NCBI GenBank assembly: GCA_947481115.1
Contig: CANKEI010000014.1
Coordinates: 1 to 19,969 of the forward strand
Length of the DNA: 19,969 nt
DNA from: a bacterium
GTDB taxonomy: Bacteria; Babelota; Babeliae; Babelales; JABDEC01
Reading direction: 5' to 3'
The translations under genes were made by a program, and so were the position numbers. Below, piece by piece: positions 1-6,202 of this stretch (its first letter is position 1; every line of letters starts with the position of its first letter). The notes beneath the pieces are model-generated. The model was not told where the DNA came from, made no database searches, and was given only the letters and a program-made list of their open reading frames with translations.

Positions 1-524
1 AATTGATTAATACGATCTACAAAGCCCTCGGGTTGTGAACCAAAGGTACAATGAAAAGATTGCGAAAATTTACCGCGATCACCAAATTTAAATTTTAAAT
101 AGTTTAATTTTTGATTGTAATCAGAAAACTTTTTAATGGCCGTAATAAAATTGTCGCTCATGTAAGCTGGATACCAATTTAAAACCGCTGCTTCTGCAAG
201 TTCAGCTTTTTCAAAATATGCCTCGAAATCTTGCACTGTGCCAGTTGTAAAATCTGGCACTGGTACAAAATTATTGTTCTGCGCTGTTGCTGACGAATTA
301 TCTTTGCCAGCCATAATACATGGAACACGTAATTTAGATTGACCAGTAGTAACTGTAACTTTTGGATAATTATAATTTGGATTTTCTTGCTCAAAAACAA
401 GATCGTTTACTTGTTGTGCTAGATTACAATCTTGTTGAGTATAATTATACGCCTGCAATTCTTGTGTTGGCGCAATAAAATTTAGTGCCAGCAACAATAA
501 AAATAAACTAGATAAGTGCTTCAT
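1..524 (-). CDS. Exported protein of unknown function, partial (C-terminus beyond left edge)
   Basis: An open frame reads from an ATG at 524-522 leftward to the window edge with no stop, giving about 174 codons of an incomplete protein. The N-terminus is a clear signal peptide: MKHLSS followed by a hydrophobic LFLLLLALNFIA core and probable cleavage before the Gln/Tyr/Asn-rich stretch near residue 25. The mature part is polar and carries a few Cys and Trp residues (for example LNWYPAYM). I recognise no family motif. The start lacks a strong Shine-Dalgarno sequence (only TTGAG about 5 bases upstream). The gene is divergent from the carbonic anhydrase. The signal-peptide-plus-unknown-body pattern recurs in several neighbours, so an envelope or secreted role is inferred; the function is unknown. 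Confidence 0.75.
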   Translation of the reverse strand, partial: MKHLSSLFLLLLALNFIAPTQELQAYNYTQQDCNLAQQVNDLVFEQENPNYNYPKVTVTTGQSKLRVPCIMAGKDNSSATAQNNNFVPVPDFTTGTVQDFEAYFEKAELAEAAVLNWYPAYMSDNFITAIKKFSDYNQKLNYLKFKFGDRGKFSQSFHCTFGSQPEGFVDRINQ

Positions 525-813
525 CAAAACTCAAGGACTTAGCAATTTACACGATTAGATCATGCAAATTCAGCTGTGCGAATTTAACTTGTTACTTCTA
601 ACATGTCATTTGTTGATTGCCAAGCAATAACTCGTTTAGCAGATTACTTGGCCTAGTTCAACTAGCTTTTAATTTTCTAAGCAAACTATTTTCTAAAAAG
701 CTATTATATTATAATTTACTAGCACGCTATTTGATTATTTTAATTAACGGCTGCAAAAACCTAAACTGTAAAATATTTAAATTACTAACATAACTTACGC
801 TTGGATAAGCTAT
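525..813. other. Divergent intergenic region with two dyads
   Basis: This 289-base AT-rich gap separates a minus-strand exported protein from the plus-strand carbonic anhydrase, so it should hold promoters for both. A perfect TATAAT lies at 710-715, but the position 17 bases upstream has no good -35 match. An inverted repeat with 10-base arms (619-628 and 643-652, one mismatch) pairs fully only in minus-strand RNA, through a G-U pair. It would therefore lie in the leader of the partial gene. Next to it is a perfect 13-base dyad, CTAGTTcAACTAG, at 653-665, a possible operator. No tRNA or other RNA gene is apparent. Confidence 0.35.
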
Positions 814-1464
814 ATGACCTTTGATCAAGATATTAAAAAATTAATTACTGGTAACCATCAGTTTAAAATTAAATTTTTTGATTCCAATAACAACATCTTT
901 AATGGGCTAGTAGAGTTTGGTCAGAAACCCAAGATTATGATTATTACTTGCTCTGACTCACGCATTGACCCAGCCATGATTTTTAATTGCCAACTAGGTG
1001 AATTATTTGTAGTAAGAAATATCGCCAATTTAATTCCACCGTATGAAGATAATGACACTTATCATGGCACCAGTGCAGCGTTAGAATTTGGCACCTGTTT
1101 TTTAGATATTAAACATATTATTATTTTGGGACATACACAGTGTGGCGGAATTCAAAGTTTAATCGAAAATACCAACCAAGTATTAGACAAAAAAAATTAT
1201 AGTTTTGTAGCTAAATGGATGGATTTGGCTAAACCAGCTTATGATAAAGTCATGGCTGAAAATAGTCAGGCTACTTTAGAAGAAAAAATTATTTTGTGCG
1301 AGCAGCTATCACTTGCAAACTCTTTAAAAAATCTGGCTAGTTTTCCATGGATCCAAAGACATATTGTTAATCATAATCTATCGCTACATGCCTGGTACTT
1401 TGATTTGGCTACTGGAATAATTCATGCCCATGATCAGGCAATTAATAGCTGGCAGGCGCTATGA
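814..1464 (+). CDS. Beta-class carbonic anhydrase
   Basis: It interconverts CO2 and bicarbonate in the cytoplasm, supplying bicarbonate for carboxylations and buffering pH. The zinc site of the beta class is complete: C46, D48 and R50 in the CSDSR motif, and H107 and C110 in HTQCGG. At 216 residues it is normal for the family and has no signal peptide. The ATG follows a weak GGATAAG ribosome-binding sequence. The gene stands alone between a divergent and a convergent neighbour, with a short palindrome just beyond its stop. The family is certain; the subfamily symbol (can/cynT/icfA) cannot be decided from the sequence alone. Confidence 0.95.
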   Translation: MTFDQDIKKLITGNHQFKIKFFDSNNNIFNGLVEFGQKPKIMIITCSDSRIDPAMIFNCQLGELFVVRNIANLIPPYEDNDTYHGTSAALEFGTCFLDIKHIIILGHTQCGGIQSLIENTNQVLDKKNYSFVAKWMDLAKPAYDKVMAENSQATLEEKIILCEQLSLANSLKNLASFPWIQRHIVNHNLSLHAWYFDLATGIIHAHDQAINSWQAL

Positions 1465-1508
1465 CAAACTATGTGCTAACGATCCTAAAAGCTCTGACTT
1501 AATCTAAA

Positions 1509-1524
1509 TGACTAAATTTAGTCA
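1509..1524. terminator. Palindrome between convergent genes, possible bidirectional terminator
   Basis: TGACTAAATTTAGTCA is a perfect 16-base palindrome that spans the stop codon of the minus-strand gene and lies 44 bases after the carbonic anhydrase stop. A second TGACT at 1495-1499 could pair with the same right arm. There is no U tract, so the terminator role is an inference from its position. Confidence 0.3.
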
Positions 1525-2360
1525 GCAATACTTTCGGCAGCTAGTACTATCAAGAAAATATCGGTTAGGACATTTTGCACCGCTAATGTGTCTTGCGCTA
1601 TTCTCAATCGCTTAATATGCATACTAGAGATATAACCCAGTAAGTCTGAAGATTTAAGAATTTTATTAACCTCATCTTCTGCATAACCATAGTAAATATG
1701 CACTAGAATTAAGCGTTGTAATAGTACCGGTAAATCTAAAAATGTAAGATACAGTTCATCAACTCGGTCTTCATAATCTGCTGGAATTGCTCTGCCAATT
1801 AACCCGGCTATTTTAGTCAATAAAGTACCATTTTTAAATTTATTAACTTCATTTGATATTTTTTTAGCAAAAACAGCTTCACCACCCAAATTTTTAAAAA
1901 TAATTTGGCCAATCTCTTTATCCAACATACCAGGGTTAGCCAGTAGTAACGCTGCAATATATTGGCAAAAACTAGCTGGATCGATCAAAATCGCTTCATC
2001 AAGGGTATTAAAAATAGCATCATGCTCAACAAAATTTGCTAATTTAGCACTAAGAGAACTGCTTAATTTAACGATTAGGTCCTGGACTATATCTCTAACT
2101 ACATCATCAATCACAGATTGAGATGATGATGAGCTGCTTGTAGAACTAGCATCATCTAATGAACCTGGAGTGCCTGCTATTAAATGGTCACCTACAGGAG
2201 AATAACCCCTAACTAGCTCTACTCCCTGCGCCCAAAAACCTTTAGATTGAGCTACAAAGCCTTCACTGTCTTGGGTACTCAAAGAATCACTAGTAGCTAA
2301 CATTATGGCAAAAACACAGCCATACCCAAATATTTTAGAATTATTGATAGAAAATCTCAT
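1518..2360 (-). CDS. Exported Ser-rich protein of unknown function
   Basis: This 280-residue protein starts at an ATG preceded by a good GGGGTGA ribosome-binding site. The N-terminus (residues 1-25) has a hydrophobic GYGCVFAIMLA segment after a short polar n-region, consistent with a signal peptide though not ideal. A low-complexity Ser linker covers roughly 72-82, and the rest is predicted mainly helical. Residues about 209-260 loosely resemble the region-4 helix-turn-helix of sigma factors: LPVLLQRLILVHIYYG, then an AEDEVNKIL helix, then HIKRLRIAQDTLA, with extra residues in the turn. That match is by eye and would conflict with export. No enzyme motif is visible, and I do not assign a function. 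Confidence 0.7.
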   Translation of the reverse strand: MRFSINNSKIFGYGCVFAIMLATSDSLSTQDSEGFVAQSKGFWAQGVELVRGYSPVGDHLIAGTPGSLDDASSTSSSSSSQSVIDDVVRDIVQDLIVKLSSSLSAKLANFVEHDAIFNTLDEAILIDPASFCQYIAALLLANPGMLDKEIGQIIFKNLGGEAVFAKKISNEVNKFKNGTLLTKIAGLIGRAIPADYEDRVDELYLTFLDLPVLLQRLILVHIYYGYAEDEVNKILKSSDLLGYISSMHIKRLRIAQDTLAVQNVLTDIFLIVLAAESIAD

Positions 2361-2530
2361 CTTTATTCACCCCACAGATAAACCTGAAAATATAACCTAA
2401 ATTTAAACTATATTCTAATGATACCAACTCGGTCTACCAAAAAACAAGGGATTAGGCTTTTGGGGTTTACAAAACTAGCAGATTCTCATAAAACATTAAG
2501 ATTGTCTTACATTTATCAATACAGTCCTAA

Positions 2531-2536
2531 AGGGAG
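2531..2536 (+). promoter_or_regulatory. Ribosome-binding site of the glutamine synthetase gene
   Basis: AGGGAG lies 6 bases before the ATG at 2543. It matters because it supports the start that includes the export-like N-terminal extension. Confidence 0.75.
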
Positions 2537-2542
2537 TCCTAT

Positions 2543-3970
2543 ATGAAGCCAAATTGTACCACCATGCTAGCAATGGCACTATTATTACTTACACACTCAA
2601 ATAACGATTGCCATCAAATTGCTACCCGGTATAGCAGTTGTACCGCCAGCGAATCTTGCACGACCAGCAATTGCGATACCGAAATTTTAGCACCTCATAA
2701 AGCTCTGCGATCTTTAGTTGATGTCAGCTTTGCTGAATTTGCTTTTACTGACTTAAATGGCAACTTACGATCAATTACTGTGCCGGCGGCACAAATTAAC
2801 GCTGCTTTTAAAAATGGTCTAAAATTTGATGGCTCTTCGGTGGCCGGCTGCACTGCTATCACTGATAGCGATATGCATTTAGCACCAGATAAGCGGTCTG
2901 TTATGCTTATGCCAAAAAATTTACGAACTGAGCGTACAGCCATAGTAATTTGTGATATCGGGCTATCAGAAACCGAAGTGCATGAATGTGATCCACGTTA
3001 TATTTTAAAACAAGTTACATGTAAATTAGCATCACAAAAATTACAATTAAATGTCGGCGCAGAATTAGAGTTTTATCTAGTTAACGCCGATGACTATACA
3101 CCATTTGACCAAGATAATTATATTAGCTGTAGCACCAACATTGAAATTGAAAATTTCAAGCAAGAGATTTTAACAACCTTGATTGATACCGGTATTAACG
3201 TAGAAAAAATTCACCATGAAGTGGGGCCCGGTCAATACGAAGTAGTGTTGCATTATGCCGAAGCACTCAAGACGGCTGATAATATTGTTTTAACTAAATA
3301 TATTATTCAATCAGTTGCTCAAAAATATAACCTGGTGGCTGTGTTTGCGCCTAAACCATTTGCTAAAGTTAATGGCAGTGGTATGCATTTGCACTATAGT
3401 TTGCAAAACACCGAAACCCAAGAATATCTATTTTATGATGCTGAACGCGTTAACTTTTTATCAGACGTAGCGCGTAAATTTATCACCGGAAATTTAGATT
3501 ATATGTCTGATGTAAGCGTATTATTCAATCCTACCTGCAACTCTTACGAACGCTTAGTGCCAGATTTTGAAGCACCAATTTTTATTTGTTGGGGCGTCAA
3601 AAATCGCAGCGCTTTAGTCCGCATTCCACTAGTTAACTGTCAGCAAGCTGATGCTATTCGAGCTGAATTACGTTGTCCCGATGCTTCATGCAATCCATAC
3701 CTAGCTCTAGCCGCCCTAGGAGCAACCGGGTTGCAAGGTTTAACGGATGAGCATACTGAGTATCCCCCAGCTATTAAAGTTAACCTGTACAAGTTAAATA
3801 GCTCTGAAATCAAAGCCCTGAATATCCAATCTTTGCCTAGGACCCTGGACGAAGCTTTGACTAACTTTGAGCGCAGTAATTTTAACTTAGAAATTTTTGG
3901 TAAAAAATTAGTCGCTGAGTTTATTAAAATCAAGCGTAATGAACTAGCTAACCAAACTGAAAAGCATTAA
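2543..3970 (+). CDS. glnA: Glutamine synthetase type I with N-terminal export-like extension
   Basis: It makes glutamine from glutamate, ammonia and ATP. The GS core runs from about residue 57 to 465. It has the beta-grasp segment with FDGSSVAG (95-102), metal-binding E174/E176 in GAELEF, E226 and E233 in EVGPGQYE, H282 in NGSGMHLH, R337 in NSYERLVP, R355/R360 in NRSALVRIP, and E375/R377 in AELRCPD. The core is therefore catalytically intact. The core length is close to the short GSI-alpha form, but the C-terminus is clipped compared with Bacillus. Unusually, residues 1-17 look like a signal peptide (MKPNCTTMLAMALLLLT), followed by a Cys/Ser/Thr-rich linker with C23, C33, C39 and C44. The start has a strong AGGGAG site, and no ATG, GTG or TTG codon lies between codon 11 and the core. 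A terminator follows directly, so it is probably monocistronic. Confidence 0.93.
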   Translation: MKPNCTTMLAMALLLLTHSNNDCHQIATRYSSCTASESCTTSNCDTEILAPHKALRSLVDVSFAEFAFTDLNGNLRSITVPAAQINAAFKNGLKFDGSSVAGCTAITDSDMHLAPDKRSVMLMPKNLRTERTAIVICDIGLSETEVHECDPRYILKQVTCKLASQKLQLNVGAELEFYLVNADDYTPFDQDNYISCSTNIEIENFKQEILTTLIDTGINVEKIHHEVGPGQYEVVLHYAEALKTADNIVLTKYIIQSVAQKYNLVAVFAPKPFAKVNGSGMHLHYSLQNTETQEYLFYDAERVNFLSDVARKFITGNLDYMSDVSVLFNPTCNSYERLVPDFEAPIFICWGVKNRSALVRIPLVNCQQADAIRAELRCPDASCNPYLALAALGATGLQGLTDEHTEYPPAIKVNLYKLNSSEIKALNIQSLPRTLDEALTNFERSNFNLEIFGKKLVAEFIKIKRNELANQTEKH

Positions 3971-3991
3971 ATTATCGAGATTTTATTCAGT

Positions 3992-4031
3992 AAAGCCCCC
4001 CTAAGGCATTTCAATCCTAGGGGGGCTTTTT
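3992..4031 (+). terminator. Rho-independent terminator of the glutamine synthetase gene
   Basis: Perfect 12-base arms (3992-4003 and 4018-4029) with a GCCCCCC/GGGGGGC core are followed by a short T run ending at 4031. It begins 21 bases after the stop codon and is the best canonical terminator in the window. Confidence 0.92.
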
Positions 4032-4086
4032 ACATCACTTGTGATACCTGTTAAGTTAAGAGTAATTAAAATACTAGCGAGAGTAG

Positions 4087-4115
4087 TTGACAGGTAAAAG
4101 CTAAGTTTAATAAAT
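4087..4115 (+). promoter_or_regulatory. Possible promoter of the ankyrin-like exported protein gene
   Basis: A perfect TTGACA at 4087-4092 is followed 17 bases later by a weak -10, ATAAAT (4110-4115). It sits between a terminator and the next gene, where a promoter is expected. The resulting leader would be very short, barely including the GGAGG site at 4122-4126. The 12-mer TTGACAGGTAAA recurs at 6059-6070. Confidence 0.4.
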
Positions 4116-4133
4116 CATGGTGGAGGTACCAAA

Positions 4134-5465
4134 ATGTTAATTTTAAATCAGAAACTTCAAATCACTTTATTAACTACCCTGATATTACTATCAGGCTCGA
4201 TTGTTAATTGTGTAGATAAAATAGTCGCACAAACTGCAATTGTACCATTTGACCAATCCAAACCAGAAACAGTGGCGGGCCAATTACAAGTAACTATTGG
4301 TAAATTACGCTATTATTGCGCTAGTACAGCTGAAACATTAGATTTAAGTGCAGCTGCAAGATCCGCTGAGATTGAAAATCTAGCCACAAGAATTGATCTT
4401 TTAATTTCTATCTCTGAATGCAATTTACAGCGCCAATCACAAGAATTCTATTGGGGATTTAGTTTTCCAACACAAGAATTGTTGGAGTTAGGTAAATTAG
4501 ATTTATTAGAAAAATATTTAATTAAAGCTAATCCATCGACCCGCGAAATGCTTGAAATACTAGGTTCAAATTTTACATTTATTGGAATCACCAAAGCTGA
4601 TTTTTTAAAATTAATTGAGACACTAGCGCGACAAATTACTACTCGTGAGTTAACTGTAGCAGAACTAATTGCAACTAAAAACCCAGATGAATCTGGTTGC
4701 GCAACTGCAAGACTTGCTCATATACATAGTCAACACAAAGAAATCGAAAAACTTTGTCGTCTCTGGAAACATTTAACTGAGTTTAATCGTCTACCAATTA
4801 TCACTACTGCATATGTCTACGAAGATTTTTCAGCCCTAGATCAAACTTTTCTAGAGCAAGCTATCACAAGTAATCAGCTAAGTGTTGTTAAATATGCTTT
4901 GTCGCACGATAGTACTACCGATCGTATATACGCGCTGCAAATTGCGGTAGCAAATTACTGCCCTATTGAAATTATTGATTTTATAATTAACCATAGCAGC
5001 ACTGATCCAAAGGTTCGCGCACAACTAGCTGCAATGGCAAAACTATGGGATAAAGAATATGAAGCTAGCTATAGCGACACCGATGGCGATACAGATAGCT
5101 ATAAGTGTGATAGCACTACTGGTTGTTCTGTGGGTGGGGGTTCAGTTGATTTAAAATCGCCCAGCGCTAAATCAAGATCTAGCAGTTTTAGCTCTGATGA
5201 TGCTAGCCCAGTACCAGTAGAATATACTAGCGTCGGCGACCCAGCACTAGACAGAGAAGAATTAACTAGCGCCAGTGTTCCCACTGTACCAGCTGTTGCA
5301 AAAGTAGCACCTCAACCAGCTATAATTTTATCACCTGCGACAGTTACTGCTAAGCTTAAAACCGTCACGCCTGATATTATTGCAAAAAAATCTAGTGTAG
5401 CTCCAGATGCAACTACATATACAACTTTTGGTAGTGACATAGGTCAAACATATTTTTATTGCTAA
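4134..5465 (+). CDS. Exported protein with ankyrin-like helical repeats and Ser/Pro-rich tail
   Basis: This 443-residue protein has a strong GGAGG ribosome-binding site (4122-4126) and an N-terminal signal peptide (hydrophobic residues about 9-24). A Cys at 26 is preceded by IVN, which is a poor lipobox. The folded part contains helical hairpins that look like degenerate ankyrin repeats: ELLELGKLDLLEKYLIKAN at about 115-133, LEQAITSNQLSVVKYALSH at about 240-258 and ALQIAVANYCPIEIIDFII at about 267-285. From about residue 310 it becomes Asp/Ser-rich and then Ser/Pro/Ala/Thr-rich low complexity, ending in FYC. Ankyrin-type proteins that are exported often act on host proteins, but the target here is unknown. 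It is convergent with the next gene, separated by only 7 bases. Confidence 0.75.
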   Translation: MLILNQKLQITLLTTLILLSGSIVNCVDKIVAQTAIVPFDQSKPETVAGQLQVTIGKLRYYCASTAETLDLSAAARSAEIENLATRIDLLISISECNLQRQSQEFYWGFSFPTQELLELGKLDLLEKYLIKANPSTREMLEILGSNFTFIGITKADFLKLIETLARQITTRELTVAELIATKNPDESGCATARLAHIHSQHKEIEKLCRLWKHLTEFNRLPIITTAYVYEDFSALDQTFLEQAITSNQLSVVKYALSHDSTTDRIYALQIAVANYCPIEIIDFIINHSSTDPKVRAQLAAMAKLWDKEYEASYSDTDGDTDSYKCDSTTGCSVGGGSVDLKSPSAKSRSSSFSSDDASPVPVEYTSVGDPALDREELTSASVPTVPAVAKVAPQPAIILSPATVTAKLKTVTPDIIAKKSSVAPDATTYTTFGSDIGQTYFYC

Positions 5466-5482
5466 GTTAAAATTAACTAAGC
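5461..5482. terminator. Dyad spanning both stop codons of convergent genes
   Basis: GCTAAGTTAA and TTAACTAAGC form a 22-base near-perfect palindrome with one mismatched pair. It contains the stop codons of both flanking genes. With only 7 bases between the genes it may serve both as a weak bidirectional terminator; there is no clear U tract. Confidence 0.3.
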
Positions 5483-6051
5483 TGCATAAATTCTAACTCG
5501 AAACCATCTGAATTAAGCATCTGCTTAATTCGCGCACTAGATAATTGCGAGTCTTCCCTGGGTTTGTAATATAAATTTACAAACCCAGGGAAATTATTTA
5601 CACCAGATTTATTTAATTGATTAACTTGATCATGTTTATGTGCACTATTACTACTAGCTGATTTTTTACCAGTTTGTGCAGCACTATAAGCTATGTCTAA
5701 CATACTACTAATCTCACCAGGGCCAAACTGCTCTGAAATATCTTGCTTAGCTAAACTTCGAGCCTGCTTAGTTAAATTTTGGTTAAAGTTTTTAGAATTA
5801 TCACAGATATATTCTGCTAAAATAACACCTGGTACTTGCTCTAATAGTTCTACTGCAGCCCGTGCACAAAATTTACATTCAACCCCCAATAAGTCCAATC
5901 TAAATTTCTGAATTGTTGGATCCCGCTTAATTTGTGATTTTAAATTTGCAGTAGTTTTTAATCCCTGTCGACGCAGATTAGTACGTCGTTTAGGGCCACA
6001 TCCCATTAAACAGGTAATATATATTAAAAATATCGTGATAAATCTTTTCAT
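5473..6051 (-). CDS. Putative lipoprotein with a split heavy-metal-associated (HMA)-like domain
   Basis: This 192-residue protein has an N-terminal signal with a lipobox-like LMGC (C18), so it is probably a lipoprotein. Residues about 49-84 match the first half of an HMA ferredoxin-like fold: strand FRLDLLGV, the metal-site-like C59-x-x-C62 before a helix (ARAAVELLEQV), then a GVILAEY strand. The expected second half is displaced to about 156-191: strand FVNLYY, helix SSARIKQMLNSDG, strand FELEFMQL. About 70 polar residues with an HKHD stretch lie between. A periplasmic metal-binding or transfer role is inferred. No strong Shine-Dalgarno is seen before the ATG. A perfect 16-base inverted repeat lies inside the coding sequence near the 3' end. 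Confidence 0.7.
   Translation of the reverse strand: MKRFITIFLIYITCLMGCGPKRRTNLRRQGLKTTANLKSQIKRDPTIQKFRLDLLGVECKFCARAAVELLEQVPGVILAEYICDNSKNFNQNLTKQARSLAKQDISEQFGPGEISSMLDIAYSAAQTGKKSASSNSAHKHDQVNQLNKSGVNNFPGFVNLYYKPREDSQLSSARIKQMLNSDGFELEFMQLS
5554..5592. repeat. Perfect 16-base inverted repeat inside a coding sequence
   Basis: Arms 5554-5569 (TTCCCTGGGTTTGTAA) and 5577-5592 are exact reverse complements around a 7-base loop. They lie in the part of the HMA-like lipoprotein gene that encodes the NFPGFVNLYYKPRED region, about 80 bases before its stop. The transcript would form a stable hairpin. Confidence 0.85.
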
Positions 6052-6058
6052 ATCGAGC

Positions 6059-6087
6059 TTGACAGGTAAATTTTCAGTTGTTAGGAT
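6059..6087 (+). promoter_or_regulatory. Candidate promoter of a plus-strand small RNA
   Basis: TTGACA (6059-6064) is followed after exactly 17 bases by TAGGAT (6082-6087). It points rightward into a gene-free, structured stretch, away from the minus-strand lipoprotein gene. Transcription would start near 6093. Confidence 0.45.
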
Positions 6088-6092
6088 TTGGC

Positions 6093-6202
6093 CCTGAAGT
6101 TAGTGCTATTATTTTTAAGAACGTCCCTAAATGAACGGCGCTCCGGCGCTGTTCACCCCCTATCCCTTCAGCTTGTTCTAAGTTGGAGGGATTATTTCTT
6201 AA
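6093..6202 (+). ncRNA. Candidate structured small RNA between two minus-strand genes
   Basis: Two hairpins follow the promoter-like sequence. The first, 6132-6155, has a 10-base stem closed by a c(UCCG)g loop of the UNCG type. The second, 6162-6192, has an 11-base stem and a 9-base loop and leads into the U-rich UUAUUUCUU. Both stems are complete only as plus-strand RNA: their one and two G-U pairs become C-A mismatches on the other strand. TTAAGAA (6115-6121) and TTCTTAA (6196-6202) could form an outer stem. CTGAAG (6094-6099) and TCCCT (6124-6128) can pair with the left and right arms of the second hairpin, which allows alternative folds. The local GC is higher than the surroundings. It could instead be a mobile palindromic element or part of the pilQ 3' flank. 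Confidence 0.4.

Noticed and set aside
179..400. Minus-strand open frame of 73 codons
   Set aside because: It overlaps the larger partial frame that has a signal peptide and runs to the window edge; its own protein is low-complexity Gln/Ile/Leu-rich.
2695..3933. Minus-strand open frames inside the glutamine synthetase gene
   Set aside because: They lie opposite an intact conserved enzyme and show no family motif or ribosome-binding site of their own.
5693..5911. Plus-strand open frame opposite the HMA-like lipoprotein gene
   Set aside because: It lacks a ribosome-binding site and domain signals, whereas the minus-strand frame has a lipobox and recognisable strand-helix pattern.
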